From Motilibacter aurantiacus (GTDB taxonomy: Bacteria > Actinomycetota > Actinomycetes > Motilibacterales > Motilibacteraceae), in assembly GCF_011250645.1 (NCBI RefSeq), contig NZ_JAANNO010000001.1, forward strand, positions 32,283 through 96,282: DNA of 64,000 nt, written 5' to 3'. Shown in pieces: positions 1 to 9,214 of this stretch (position 1 is the stretch's first letter; each line of letters begins with the position of its first letter). The translations under genes and the position numbers were made by a program. The notes beneath the pieces are model-generated. The model did not search any database and was not told the DNA's origin. It saw only the letters and a program-made list of their open reading frames with translations.

Positions 1-316
1 CCTCGGCTCGGGCGGCATCCGACAGGCGATCAGCGGCGCGGTCTCCGGGCAGGGCCTCTTCACCACCCAGCTGTCCGGCGCCGGCTCGGTGGCGATCCTG
101 AGCCACGGCGGCACGATCGCGCTCCAGGTGACCCCCCAGAGCCAGGTCGCCGTCGACCCGCAGGCCTACGTGGCCGCCCTGGGCCAGCTGAGCGTCGAGG
201 TGTCCGCGAAGGTCGGCTGGCGCGACGCCGTGGGCAAGGGCTCGGGCGAGGCGATCCAGCTCAAGGTGACCGGGCAGGGCACGGTCTACGTCCAGGCGTC
301 CGAGCAGAAGCTCTGA
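1..316 (+). CDS. AIM24 family protein (3' part, start outside window)
   Basis: The open frame runs from position 2 to a TGA at 314-316 and encodes the last 104 residues. Segments such as GLFTTQLSG and VAILSHGG are typical of the AIM24 (DUF124) family, a beta-rich fold of unknown biochemical role named after a yeast mitochondrial protein. A second AIM24 gene follows after 11 nt, so the two probably form an operon. In actinobacteria such genes are often found near TerD genes, and a Ter island starts about 12 kb downstream. The family call is firm; the function is unknown. Confidence 0.8.
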   Translation, partial: LGSGGIRQAISGAVSGQGLFTTQLSGAGSVAILSHGGTIALQVTPQSQVAVDPQAYVAALGQLSVEVSAKVGWRDAVGKGSGEAIQLKVTGQGTVYVQASEQKL

Positions 317-327
317 GGGGAGAGACC

Positions 328-1077
328 ATGGCGCCCACCATCCTGAATCCGTCGACGCTGCCGAGCGACGACAACGTCAACTCCTACGCCTTCTGCATCG
401 AGCTGCGCCAGCCGTGGTTCCTGCGCAAGGGCGCGATGATCGCGTACTACGGGCAGGCCAGCTTCGAGGGGCTCGCGCAGACCTCGCTCTCGGCGATGGT
501 CGCCGCGCGCTTCTCCAGCCCGCTCTACGTCCAGCAGTGGGTCGTGGCGCAGGGCCACGGCAAGGTCCTCATCGGCGACCGCGGCTACGACATCAACTCC
601 TACGACCTCGACGCCGGCAACCTCACGATCCGCGCCGCGAACCTGCTCGGGTTCGAGACCGGGCTGGAGCTCAAGCAGTCGATCGTCCCCGGCTTCCTCA
701 CCCTCATCGGCACCGGCAAGTTCCTGGCCTCCTCCAACGGGCCGGTCATCTTCGCCGAGCCACCGCTGCGCGTCGACCCGGAGGCGCTGCTCGGCTGGGC
801 CGACTGCCCCTCCCCGTCCCACCACTACGACACCGGGTGGATGCAGGGCTTCCTCGGCTCGATGGCGCACGCGGTGCTCGGCGTCCAGTCCGGGGAGGAG
901 CGCCAGTTCGACTTCACCGGGGCCGGGACGATCCTCTTCCAGTCCACCGAGGTGCCCCGGCCCGACCCGGCGCACCTCGCCCAGCTCGAGAGCCAGATCA
1001 CGGGGCTCGGGGTCCCCGGGCTGCAGCGCATCCAGAGCGTCGTGAGCCAACGGCTGGCCGCCGAGCAGCAACGCTGA
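328..1077 (+). CDS. AIM24 family protein
   Basis: This 249-residue protein starts at an ATG preceded by a GGGGAGAG ribosome site. It has no signal peptide or membrane segment. The pattern of short Gly-rich beta strands (SFEGLAQTSLS, QHV-like QWVVAQGHGKVLIGD, GTGKFLASSNGPV) matches the AIM24 family. It follows the partial AIM24 gene at positions 1-316 by 11 nt, so it is probably co-transcribed with it. Tandem AIM24 genes suggest paralogues that act together, perhaps at the membrane, but that is inference. No catalytic motif is visible. Confidence 0.8.
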   Translation: MAPTILNPSTLPSDDNVNSYAFCIELRQPWFLRKGAMIAYYGQASFEGLAQTSLSAMVAARFSSPLYVQQWVVAQGHGKVLIGDRGYDINSYDLDAGNLTIRAANLLGFETGLELKQSIVPGFLTLIGTGKFLASSNGPVIFAEPPLRVDPEALLGWADCPSPSHHYDTGWMQGFLGSMAHAVLGVQSGEERQFDFTGAGTILFQSTEVPRPDPAHLAQLESQITGLGVPGLQRIQSVVSQRLAAEQQR

Positions 1078-1080
1078 CGC

Positions 1081-1200
1081 TCACGCGGGACGGCCCGGCG
1101 TACGCCAGTCGACGGAGTTGTCCGAGCCGTCCCGCGAGTCCGCTCCGAACAGCGGCGTCAGGATCGCGAGCAGCAGGAAGAATCCAAGCAACAGCAGCAT
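1081..1200 (-). CDS. Small membrane peptide, 39 residues, unknown function
   Basis: The ATG at 1198-1200 has an excellent ribosome site (GGAGGG, 7 nt upstream on the minus strand). The product begins with a hydrophobic helix (MLLLLGFFLLLAILTPLFGA) and ends in a polar tail containing DSRDGSDNSVDW. A one-helix layout with a charged DxRDGxDW-like tail suggests a membrane micropeptide with the tail exposed. It lies convergent to the AIM24 gene with only 3 nt between the stops, and is divergent from the LysR gene. I recall similar short proteins in actinobacteria but cannot name a function. Confidence 0.6.
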   Translation of the reverse strand: MLLLLGFFLLLAILTPLFGADSRDGSDNSVDWRTPGRPA

Positions 1201-1334
1201 TTCTCGGCCCTCCAGGCCCTGTGGACATGGCCCCCGACGGGCCGTCGTCCTGGTGCCTTCAACGGTGCTCGCACCGCCCGTCGGGGACAAGCAATTACTT
1301 CTGCACGACGATTCAGCTGTGCTGAAGGGTCGTC

Positions 1335-2276
1335 ATGGCGCACGATGGGACCGTGCTGGACGTCCGCCGCCTCCGCGTGCTCAAGACCGTCGTCGACACC
1401 GGCTCGGTGACGGCCGCGGCACAGGCCCTGAGCTACACCCCGTCCGCCGTCAGCCAGCAGCTGTCAGCGCTCGAGCGCGAGGCCGGGACGCCGCTGTTCG
1501 AGAAGGCGGGCCGCGGGCTGCGCCCCACGGCGGCGGGCACGCTGCTCGCCGAGCACGCCGGCGGCGTCCTCTCCCGGCTGGAGGAGGCGGAGCAGGCGCT
1601 CGTCACGCTGCGCGCCGGCCAGGCCGGGCAGCTGAGCATGGTCGTGCTTCCGTCCGCGCTGTCGGGCCTGCTGCCGGGGGCGGTCGGGCAGTTCCGGCGC
1701 CAGTGCCCCCAGGTCGCCCTCGACCTGCGCCCGGGCGAGGCGGACGACGCGTTCCCGGCGCTGCGCTCCGGCGCCGCCGACCTCATCGTGGCCGTGCAGC
1801 CCGGCTCGGTCCGGGAGATCCCGGACGACGGGCTGGTCTACACCCACCTGCTCGACGACTGCTACAAGGTCGTGCTGCCCAAGCAGCACCGCCTCGCCGC
1901 GCGCCGGCAGGTCGACATGGCCGACCTGGTCGACGAGGACTGGGTGACCACGGCGAGCTGCCCGGGCTACTGCCAGCTGCCCGTGCAGGAGGCCTGGGCG
2001 GCGGCCGGCTTCACGCCGCGGACCGGCATGGACGCCGACGACTTCCCCGCCGCGCAGGGGTACGTCGCGGCCGGGCTCGGCGTCGCGCTCATACCGCGGA
2101 TGGCGCTGTCGAGCCTGCGGGAGGACATCGTGGTCCGCCGGCTGCGCGGGGAGGAGCCGTTCCGGCGGCTCTTCGCGGTCACCAGGCCCACCTTGACCGG
2201 TGACATCCGGGTGAGCCGCATGATCGAGGCGCTGAAGTCGGTCGTTCCCGCCCAGCTGGCGACGGCGTCCGCGTGA
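1335..2276 (+). CDS. LysR-family transcriptional regulator
   Basis: The 313-residue length and layout are typical of LysR regulators. An N-terminal winged helix-turn-helix covers residues about 8-65, with the recognition region GSVTAAAQALSYTPSAVSQQ. A periplasmic-binding-protein-like effector domain follows (about 90-300). The start at ATG 1335 is chosen for an upstream AAGGG; GTG 1353 is an in-frame alternative. The stop overlaps the GTG of the secreted-protein gene by 4 nt, so the two are translationally coupled. LysR proteins usually also control a divergent gene; here that would be the 39-residue membrane peptide. The effector is unknown. Confidence 0.9.
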   Translation: MAHDGTVLDVRRLRVLKTVVDTGSVTAAAQALSYTPSAVSQQLSALEREAGTPLFEKAGRGLRPTAAGTLLAEHAGGVLSRLEEAEQALVTLRAGQAGQLSMVVLPSALSGLLPGAVGQFRRQCPQVALDLRPGEADDAFPALRSGAADLIVAVQPGSVREIPDDGLVYTHLLDDCYKVVLPKQHRLAARRQVDMADLVDEDWVTTASCPGYCQLPVQEAWAAAGFTPRTGMDADDFPAAQGYVAAGLGVALIPRMALSSLREDIVVRRLRGEEPFRRLFAVTRPTLTGDIRVSRMIEALKSVVPAQLATASA

Positions 2277-3208
2277 GAGCCGGGCTGCTGGCCGTCCCCG
2301 CAGCGCTCGCGCTCGCCGTGGGCCTGGCGCAGCCGCCCGCCGCAGCAGCCGTGACGTCGTGGCCGGACGAGCCCGGGGACGCCGCCCCCGCGGCCGACAT
2401 CACCGCGTACTCGATCGGCGTCTTCGGCGACCACACCGGCGGCAGCGTCCGGCTGGCCGCGTACGACCCGGCGACGGTCGCGCAGCTCGTCGTCAGCGTC
2501 TCGCTCGACGTGGACGGCGACGGCACCGCGGACTTCGTGCTCTGGAAGTACGGCCGGCCCGGGCCGGTCGAGGTGGTCCGCGAGTCCGACGCCGAGACGG
2601 TGTGCACCGACGGGTTCGCCGCGTACGACGCCGCCGGCTCGACGGTCTCCGTGTACGCCCCGAGCCGATGCCTCGGCAGCCCGGCCTCCGCGCGCGGGCA
2701 GCTCTACGTGGGCGGCCGGCTCGTGAGCGCCGGCGCCGCCGACTTCGCCCCCTCCGCCGACGAGCTCTCCCCCGCCGTCGCGGTCGGCGCGACCTCGCCC
2801 GTGCAGCCGCCGCCTCCCCCGAGCCCCGCCCCCTCACCGACGCCGGCGCCGCCCTCCCCGAGCCCCGCTCCGACGCCTCCTGGCCCCCAGCCCGCGCCCC
2901 CGGCCGGCCCCGCCCGGGTGGCCCCGAAGGCCCAGGCGACGGTGGCGTACAGCCGCGGCGTCGCCACGGTCTGCGTCGTCGCGCGGGACGGCTCAGCGGG
3001 GCTGCGCGGGGAGCGCGCCCGCCTGCTGACCAAGCCGCCACGGTCGGGGACGTGGCGGCCCGCCAGGACGTACGTCCTGAACCGGGCCGGCCGGGCCTGC
3101 GTGACGCAGCCGGCGGTGCGGGTGTGGCAGTACCGCTGGCGGGTGCTCGCCAGCCCGGCCGTCGTCCCCGCCACGTCCAACACCGTGCGGGTCGAGCCGC
3201 GGCGGTGA
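2273..3208 (+). CDS. Secreted protein with Pro-rich linker, unknown function
   Basis: The GTG start overlaps the LysR stop codon (GTGA). Residues 1-27 form a Sec signal peptide (MRAGLLAVPAALALAVGLA, then an Ala-rich cleavage region). The mature part has an N-terminal domain with a Ca-type acidic stretch (DVDGDGTADF, about residues 80-90), a Pro/Ser linker (about 180-225) and a C-terminal domain (about 230-311) with two Cys that could pair. The N-terminal domain resembles short secreted beta-sandwich modules. The Pro-rich stretch probably spaces the two domains outside the cell. The substrate and role are unknown. Confidence 0.75.
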   Translation: MRAGLLAVPAALALAVGLAQPPAAAAVTSWPDEPGDAAPAADITAYSIGVFGDHTGGSVRLAAYDPATVAQLVVSVSLDVDGDGTADFVLWKYGRPGPVEVVRESDAETVCTDGFAAYDAAGSTVSVYAPSRCLGSPASARGQLYVGGRLVSAGAADFAPSADELSPAVAVGATSPVQPPPPPSPAPSPTPAPPSPSPAPTPPGPQPAPPAGPARVAPKAQATVAYSRGVATVCVVARDGSAGLRGERARLLTKPPRSGTWRPARTYVLNRAGRACVTQPAVRVWQYRWRVLASPAVVPATSNTVRVEPRR

Positions 3209-3311
3209 CCGCCCGCCGCAGCGGTTGAGGGGCACCTCGCCGAGCGGCAGGCGGTGGCCACCGGCACTTATCCACGCGACGATCTCCGGGCGCCGGTGAG
3301 AGGATCGGCCC

Positions 3312-4538
3312 ATGGAGGTCCTGCAGTCCGCCAAGCTCGCCGATGTCCTCTACGACGTCCGAGGCCCCGCACTGACCCGAGCCAGGGAGCTGGAGAGCGC
3401 AGGCCACCGGGTCATCAAGCTCAACATCGGCAACCCGGCGCCGTTCGGCTTCGAGGCCCCGCACGAGCTGCTCGAGGACATGATCGCCAACCTGCCGATC
3501 GCGCAGGGCTACAGCGACAGCAAGGGCATCCTGTCCGCCCGGCGCGCGGTCATGCAGTACGCGCAGAACAAGGGCTTCCCGAGCGTCGACGTCGAGGACA
3601 TCTACCTGGGCAACGGCGTCAGCGAGCTCATCGTCATGGCGCTGCAGGGCCTGCTCGACAACGGCGACGAGGTGCTCGTCCCGGCGCCGGACTACCCGCT
3701 CTGGACCGCGTCGACCAGCCTGGCCGGCGGTCGCGCGGTGCACTACCGCTGCGACGAGTCCAACGGCTGGCAGCCGGACGTCGAGGACCTCGAGTCCAAG
3801 GTCACCGACCGCACCAAGGCCATCGTCGTCATCAACCCGAACAACCCGACCGGCGCCGTCTACGACCGGCCCGTCCTCGAGGCGATCACCGAGGTCGCGC
3901 GCCGGCACGGCCTGCTCCTGATGGCCGACGAGATCTACGACAAGATCCTCTACGACGGCGCCGAGCACACGTCCCTGGCCGCGATCGCGCCGGACCTGCT
4001 CTGCCTGACCTTCAACGGGCTGTCGAAGGCGTACCGCGTCGCCGGGTTCCGCTCCGGCTGGATGATCGTGTCCGGGCCGAAGAAGCACGCCGCGAGCTAC
4101 ATCGAGGGCCTGGACATGCTCGCGAACATGCGGCTCTGCCCGAACGTCCCGGCCCAGCACGCGATCCAGGCCGCGCTCGGCGGCTACCAGAGCATCAACG
4201 ACCTGATCCTGCCGGGCGGCCGCCTCCTCGAGCAGCGTGACCTGACGTGGAAGCTGCTCAACGAGATCCCCGGCGTCAGCTGTGTGAAGCCGCGCGGCGC
4301 GCTCTACTGCTTCCCCCGGCTCGACCCCGAGGTCTACCCCGTCAAGGACGACCGCCGCCTCATCCTCGACCTGCTCGAGGAGCAGCACGTGCTGGTCGTC
4401 CAGGGCACCGGCTTCAACTGGCCGGCCCCGGACCACTTCCGCATCGTGACCCTTCCCCGGGTCGAGCAACTGCAGGACGCGCTCGGCCGGATCCGCAGCT
4501 TCCTGACCGACCGCAACTGGAGCGCGGGGCAGCGCTGA
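3312..4538 (+). CDS. alaA: Alanine aminotransferase AlaA (PLP-dependent, class I/II)
   Basis: This 408-residue cytoplasmic enzyme transfers an amino group between alanine/glutamate and pyruvate/2-oxoglutarate. It resembles Escherichia coli AlaA along its whole length: the N-terminal KLNIGNPAPFGF, the middle INPNNPTGAVY, and the PLP-lysine motif FNGLSKAYRVAGFR, where Lys239 should form the Schiff base. The start ATG is supported by a GAGAGGATC stretch upstream. It stands alone, convergent to the next gene. An older annotation style would call it aspC; the AlaA-type sequence makes alanine synthesis the better guess. Confidence 0.92.
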   Translation: MEVLQSAKLADVLYDVRGPALTRARELESAGHRVIKLNIGNPAPFGFEAPHELLEDMIANLPIAQGYSDSKGILSARRAVMQYAQNKGFPSVDVEDIYLGNGVSELIVMALQGLLDNGDEVLVPAPDYPLWTASTSLAGGRAVHYRCDESNGWQPDVEDLESKVTDRTKAIVVINPNNPTGAVYDRPVLEAITEVARRHGLLLMADEIYDKILYDGAEHTSLAAIAPDLLCLTFNGLSKAYRVAGFRSGWMIVSGPKKHAASYIEGLDMLANMRLCPNVPAQHAIQAALGGYQSINDLILPGGRLLEQRDLTWKLLNEIPGVSCVKPRGALYCFPRLDPEVYPVKDDRRLILDLLEEQHVLVVQGTGFNWPAPDHFRIVTLPRVEQLQDALGRIRSFLTDRNWSAGQR

Positions 4539-4551
4539 CGCTTCTGCTAAC

Positions 4552-4567
4552 GCGGTTGTGCAACCGC
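4552..4567. terminator. Short hairpin between convergent alaA and next gene
   Basis: GCGGTTG and CAACCGC form a 7-bp stem with a TG turn inside the 30-nt gap between the two convergent stop codons. There is no T-tract, as is common in high-GC actinobacteria. It may serve both directions. Confidence 0.45.
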
Positions 4568-4568
4568 C

Positions 4569-5069
4569 TCAGTGGCTCGCGGTGCCGCGCCGTGACTCGA
4601 GCACGGGGTCGACGATGCGCTCGACGACGAACCCGGTCGCCACCGCGTTGACGGCGGAGTGGGCGACCTCCACCACGCGCTCCCCTGCCTGCCAGGTGCG
4701 CGGCGGGGCACCCGCGCCGGTGGCGTTCTGCAGCGTCACGTCGACGATGACGCGGGTGATCGTCTGCACCACGTCGGCCCGGACGGCGATCAGGCCCGTC
4801 GAGCGCCACACCCCGCGGAGGGCGCCGAGGGCGACGCTGGTGCCCACCTGCATGGCGAGGGTCGCCGCCCTGGGGTGGTCGTCGTCGCTGGGGTCACGGC
4901 CGAGCAGGATCAGCAGGGCCCGGCCCGGGACGTAGGAGGCCGGCCGTCCCGTCACCCGTCGCTCCAGCGCCTGGCCGGCGGTCATCGCCGCTGCGCCCAC
5001 CAGGCCGCCGAGCATCCCGCGGGCTGCCGCTGCGGCGAGGACGGCGGGGCGTCCGCTGATCGTCGTCAT
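4569..5069 (-). CDS. Conserved membrane-associated protein, unknown function
   Basis: This 166-residue protein starts at ATG 5067-5069, chosen for the AGGGTGG ribosome site upstream. Residues 8-32 form an Ala/Gly-rich hydrophobic helix (GMLGGLVGAAAMTAGQALE), and two further weakly hydrophobic stretches occur at about 70-90 and 140-155. Sequence such as ALGALRGVWRSTG and SAVNAVATGFVVER suggests a small actinobacterial membrane protein. I do not recognise a named family. It is divergent from the membrane protein that starts at 5220, with 150 nt between the starts. Confidence 0.65.
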   Translation of the reverse strand: MTTISGRPAVLAAAAARGMLGGLVGAAAMTAGQALERRVTGRPASYVPGRALLILLGRDPSDDDHPRAATLAMQVGTSVALGALRGVWRSTGLIAVRADVVQTITRVIVDVTLQNATGAGAPPRTWQAGERVVEVAHSAVNAVATGFVVERIVDPVLESRRGTASH

Positions 5070-5219
5070 GGCACCACCCTGCCGGTCGGCGTCCAGGCCC
5101 GCGAGCCGGGGTGCCCGCAGGCTCTTGTCATCGGCGCAGTGCAGGAGGACGCTCGGCTCGAGGGGACATGCTCGGTCCGGGTCGCGGCTGCGCGACGCGA
5201 CGATGCGGGGGTGCTGCAC

Positions 5220-5891
5220 ATGGCGAACGTCACCTGGCCGCCGGCGGACGGTGACCTGAGCGTCCCGATCCAGGGGCTGCTCAAGAACCTGGAGCTGCTC
5301 GAGCGGCGGGAGCAAGGGCCCGGCGAGACGAAGAGCCCGACGGTCACCCTGGTCGGCGGCACCCCGGCGAGCTTGCAGGTCATAACCTCCGGTGCGACGT
5401 CCCTCGCGAAGTGGATGGCCCTCGCCCTGGGAACGGTGGGTGGGGGCAGTGGCGCGTGGGCGGCGGTGAAGGGCTTCTGGCTCAACGAGGACGAGACGCT
5501 GAGGCTCGCCTACACGGGTGCTGCCGCCCTGATCCTCTCGGCCGTGGCGGTCTCGATCGCGATCATCGTCCGCGGCGACGTCACGGCGCGAGCTTCCGCG
5601 ATGGCCGCCGAGTACGCGGCCCGCAGCCAGGTGGCGGCGGCGATGCTGACCACGCCCAACTACGGCCGCGTGGCCCCCGCTCTGGCTCCGGCGTACTTCG
5701 CCGCCGTGCCCGACGGGGCCAACCCGCCGAACCAGACCTGGAAGCCGGTCGAGGCGTTCTCGAGGAACAACGGCACCTGGACGGTGAAGATCGACGGCCG
5801 GTGGGAGGACGTCAACCGCGTCATCGACCTCATCACGTACGAGGAGCTCCTGCGGGCGCAGGCGAAGGCGGCGACCAACGGGAAGCCGTGA
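5220..5891 (+). CDS. Two-helix membrane protein, unknown function
   Basis: The 223-residue frame starts at ATG 5220, which has a GGGGGTG purine run 6 nt upstream; GTG 5211 is an alternative. Two hydrophobic helices occur at about residues 62-85 and 93-117. A soluble C-terminal domain of about 100 residues carries aromatic segments (NQTWKPVEAF, GTWTVKIDGRWEDV). The N-terminal 60 residues are polar. Both ends may therefore face the cytoplasm, with a helical hairpin between them. I do not recognise the family. It is convergent to the AfsR-like gene. Confidence 0.6.
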   Translation: MANVTWPPADGDLSVPIQGLLKNLELLERREQGPGETKSPTVTLVGGTPASLQVITSGATSLAKWMALALGTVGGGSGAWAAVKGFWLNEDETLRLAYTGAAALILSAVAVSIAIIVRGDVTARASAMAAEYAARSQVAAAMLTTPNYGRVAPALAPAYFAAVPDGANPPNQTWKPVEAFSRNNGTWTVKIDGRWEDVNRVIDLITYEELLRAQAKAATNGKP

Positions 5892-5929
5892 GATTGCGCA
5901 ACGGCCGGGCCCGGCGAGGCCGAGCCGGC

Positions 5930-5950
5930 GCGCCCGGAGAGCACGGGCGC
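5930..5950. terminator. Hairpin between convergent genes
   Basis: GCGCCCG and CGGGCGC pair over a 7-nt loop in the 68-nt gap between two convergent genes. There is a further GCCGGGCCCGGC palindrome just to its left. No T-tract is present. Confidence 0.4.
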
Positions 5951-5959
5951 TGAGCGCGG

Positions 5960-8900
5960 TCACGTCGACGTCCGGCGCCCCCGAGGTCCAGGTCGCTCGG
6001 ACACAGCGGCGAGCGCCCGGTCCCGCCAGTGCCCGGCCCGGGCCCGCTCCGCGACCCGGGCCGCCCGCCGGAAGTGCTCGCCCGCCTGCTCGCGGCGCCC
6101 CAGCGCCCCGGCCAGCCGGCCGAGGTGGAGGGCGACCGGCCCGAGCGTGACCAGGCCGCTGCCGGCACCGGCCAGCTCGTCCTCCGCCGGCAGCAGCAGG
6201 GCGTACAGCCGCTCCGCAGCCTCCCGGTCACCCAGCTCGGCGGCTGCCGAGGCGTGCAGGCAGCTGCGCGCCTCCAGGAGCGCGTCGTGCGGGGACGGCG
6301 GGACCGCGCGCAGCGCCTCCTGCGCCGCATCGACGTTCCCCCGGGCGAGCAGGGCCAGGGGGCGCACCCACGGCGCGTACGGCCCGCTGTGGACCGAGAA
6401 GTCGTCGAGCGTCGCCAGCGCCAGCCCGAGGATGCCGTCCTCCAGCCCGGACATGCCCGCGCCGGCGAGCCGGCCCGCCGCCGACCGGTACGCCGCGCCC
6501 GCCTCCGTGCGGCGGCCGCCGATCGCGAGCCGCAGCGCGGCGTACCAGGCCGTGAACGTGCCGGCAGCCGGCAGGGCGAAGCGCTCGGCCAGCTCGTCGA
6601 CGGCGGCGGCATGCCCGTCCGCACCGGCGAGGTCGGCCAGCGCACAGGCCGACTGCAGCTGGACCAGGTGGCCGAGGACGGCGAAGGGGGCACGGGCCTC
6701 CTCCCCCCGGGTGGCCGCGACGAGCTCGGCACCGACCCGGGCGCGCTCGCGGGCGAGCCCCGCCCGGGCGTACGACTGCAGGAACCGGGCGTTGAGGGCG
6801 AGCACGAGCAGGCCGGGGTCGTCCAGCCGGCGGGCCAGCCGCTCGGCCTCGTCGGCGGCGCTGCCTCCACGGGGGCCGGTGTCGGCCCGGCGCTCCATCG
6901 CGACGGTGACGAGCAGCCGGGCGCGCTCGGCGTCCCGCCCGGGGGGCAGGGCCACGAGCGCGCGCTCGGACGCCTCCACCAGGCGGGCCGAGAGCTGCTC
7001 GTCGTCGTTGACCGGCCAGATCGCCGGGACGTCGAAGGAGCCGAGGACGTCCACCGCCTCCAGCGGGCTCGTGGCCGGGTCGAGCGCGTCGAGCGCCCGG
7101 GCGCGGTGCGAGCGCGCCTCGCCCAGCCGCCCGGTGACGGCGAGCGCGCGGACCAGGCCCATCCGGGCCTGCAGCCCGGCGCGGCCGGCATCGGTCCCCA
7201 GCCGGTCGAGCGCGGCGAGGGCCTCGTCCCACAGCCGGGCCGCGTCGTGCATCGCCGACCGGCGCTCGGCCCGCCGGGCTGCGGCAGCGGCGTACCGCGC
7301 GGTCACCGCGGCGTCGACCCGGCTGCCTGCCCGGACGAGGTGGAAGGCGAGGGCCTCGATGTCGTCGGGGCGCACGTCGAGCAGGTACGCGGCGGCCGCG
7401 GCGTGCCACTGCGCCCGCCGGGCGAAAGGCACGTCGGCGTACACCGTCTCCTGCACCAGGGCGTGCGCGAACCGCATCCGGTCCGGCCCGGCCTCCTCCA
7501 CGAACCCGGCGAGCAGGGCCGCCTCGACCGCGTCGAGCACGCGCCCCTCGTCCCCGTCCGCGGCCACGAGAAGCTCCAGCTCCACCTCGCCGCCGAGCAC
7601 GGCCGCCCGGCGCAGCACGTCGCGGGCAGCCGCCGGCAGCGTGCCCAGCCGGTGGCGCAGCACGTCGCGGACTCCGGGCGGCACCGCCTGCAGCGCGGCC
7701 TCGCCCTCGGCGTCCCAGACCCTGAGCAGCTCGTGGACGAAGAAGGGGTTGCCCCCGCTGCGCGCGTGGACCCGGCGCACCTGCGCGGGCGGCAGCGGCC
7801 GCGACGCCACCGCTTCGGCGAGCGCGCCGACCTGGTCCGCGGGCAGGCCGCCCAGGTACACCCGCAGCGGGCCCCCCCTCGCCAGGCGCGCCAGCGCCTC
7901 GGTCAGCTGCCCGGACAGCTCGGTCGAGCGGTACGTCACCACGAGCAGGGCCCGGCCGGCGTCGGACGTGGCCACCGGCGCCAGCAGCGCGAGCGTGTCC
8001 TCGTCGGCCCAGTGCAGGTCGTCGAGGACGAGCAGCAGCGGACGCCGCGCCGCTGCCGCCGCCACCAGCCCGACGACCGAGCGCGCCCGGTCGAACCGCT
8101 GCCCCTCAGCCGGGCCCGGGCCGCCGAGACCGGCCGACCGGAGCTCCTGCTCCCCGGCGCCCGCGCTGCGCAAGGCGCCCGTCCACGGCCACACCGTCGG
8201 CGCGCCGGTGAGCTCCGGGCACTCCCCGCGTCCCGTCGCCCAGCCCGCCGCCGCCAGCCGGCCGGCCAGCTCGCGGGCCAGCGCGGTCTTCCCGGCGCCG
8301 GGCGCCCCCGAGACCAGGGCGACGCGCGGGCGGCCGTCGGCGAGCACGGCGGCCGCTGCCTGCTCCAGCGCGGCCAGCTCGTCCGTTCGGCCGACGAACG
8401 GCGCCTCCGACCGGAGGACGGGCGCGGCGACCGCGACGGCCGCGGGGGCGGGCAGCAGCGCCGGCGCGTGGGCCAGGATGTCGGCCTGCAGCTGCCCGAG
8501 GGCCGGGCCGGGGTCGGCCCCCACCGCGCCGCGCAGCGCCTCCCGGGCACGGCGCAGGACGGCGAGGGCGTCCGCCTGGCGCCCGGAGCGGTACAGCGCG
8601 AGGGCAAGCAGCCGCCAGCCCTCCTCGCGCAGCGGACGGGCCTCGACGTGCGCCTCCAGGCCCGGAACCGCCGCCGCGTCCCGGCCGAGCGCCAGCGCCG
8701 CCGCGGCATGTCGCTCCACCGCGAGCAGCCGCAGCTCCTCCAGGCGCGCCGCCTCCGCGTGCGCCCAGGGCAGCTCGGCGAACTCGGCGTACGCCCCGCC
8801 CCGCCAGTCCTCGAGCGCCCGCTCCAGCCGGGCCAGCGCGCCGGCCGCCCCACCGCTCGCGAGCAGCCGCTCCGCGTCGGCGACCGCGTCCTCGAACCGC

Positions 8901-9214
8901 CAGGCGTCGACCGCGCCCCGCCCGGGCCGCAACGCGTAGCCCGGCGCCGCGGTGATCAGCAGGCGGGAGGGCGTGCGCGGCGGGCGATCCGGCTCCAGGG
9001 CCTTGCGCAGCGCCCCCACGAACGTCTGGACCGCCCCGACGGCCCCCTCCGGCGCGTCCTCCCACAGGTCCTCGACCAGCCTGCGGACGGGCACGACGCG
9101 CCCGCGGGACACGAGCAGCCGGGCCAGCACGGCCCGGTGCCGCGGGCCCTTGAGGCCGAGCGGGCGGTCCCCGGCGTACGCCTCCAGCGGCCCGAGCACC
9201 CGGAACGTGACCAT
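5960..9214 (-). CDS. AfsR/SARP-type regulator with ATPase and TPR domains
   Basis: This 1084-residue regulator has four parts. An OmpR-type winged helix (residues about 1-95; FRVLGPLEAYAG, LLVSRGRVV) should bind DNA. A bacterial transcriptional activator (BTAD) domain covers about 96-245. A STAND-type ATPase domain has P-loop GAPGAGKT near 300-310 and Walker B VLDDLHWADE near 395. A long TPR-like helical tail extends to the end. No C-terminal LuxR helix-turn-helix is present. Such proteins activate pathway genes once ATP and a signal open them. The start ATG lies 121 nt from the divergent alpha/beta hydrolase gene, the likeliest nearby target (inference). Confidence 0.88.
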   Translation of the reverse strand: MVTFRVLGPLEAYAGDRPLGLKGPRHRAVLARLLVSRGRVVPVRRLVEDLWEDAPEGAVGAVQTFVGALRKALEPDRPPRTPSRLLITAAPGYALRPGRGAVDAWRFEDAVADAERLLASGGAAGALARLERALEDWRGGAYAEFAELPWAHAEAARLEELRLLAVERHAAAALALGRDAAAVPGLEAHVEARPLREEGWRLLALALYRSGRQADALAVLRRAREALRGAVGADPGPALGQLQADILAHAPALLPAPAAVAVAAPVLRSEAPFVGRTDELAALEQAAAAVLADGRPRVALVSGAPGAGKTALARELAGRLAAAGWATGRGECPELTGAPTVWPWTGALRSAGAGEQELRSAGLGGPGPAEGQRFDRARSVVGLVAAAAARRPLLLVLDDLHWADEDTLALLAPVATSDAGRALLVVTYRSTELSGQLTEALARLARGGPLRVYLGGLPADQVGALAEAVASRPLPPAQVRRVHARSGGNPFFVHELLRVWDAEGEAALQAVPPGVRDVLRHRLGTLPAAARDVLRRAAVLGGEVELELLVAADGDEGRVLDAVEAALLAGFVEEAGPDRMRFAHALVQETVYADVPFARRAQWHAAAAAYLLDVRPDDIEALAFHLVRAGSRVDAAVTARYAAAAARRAERRSAMHDAARLWDEALAALDRLGTDAGRAGLQARMGLVRALAVTGRLGEARSHRARALDALDPATSPLEAVDVLGSFDVPAIWPVNDDEQLSARLVEASERALVALPPGRDAERARLLVTVAMERRADTGPRGGSAADEAERLARRLDDPGLLVLALNARFLQSYARAGLARERARVGAELVAATRGEEARAPFAVLGHLVQLQSACALADLAGADGHAAAVDELAERFALPAAGTFTAWYAALRLAIGGRRTEAGAAYRSAAGRLAGAGMSGLEDGILGLALATLDDFSVHSGPYAPWVRPLALLARGNVDAAQEALRAVPPSPHDALLEARSCLHASAAAELGDREAAERLYALLLPAEDELAGAGSGLVTLGPVALHLGRLAGALGRREQAGEHFRRAARVAERARAGHWRDRALAAVSERPGPRGRRTST

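Noticed and set aside
4659..5220. N-terminal extension of the membrane protein at 5220-5891
   Set aside because: The upstream frame is antisense to a gene with a good ribosome site, and its composition is typical of shadow frames; the start at 5220 is better supported.
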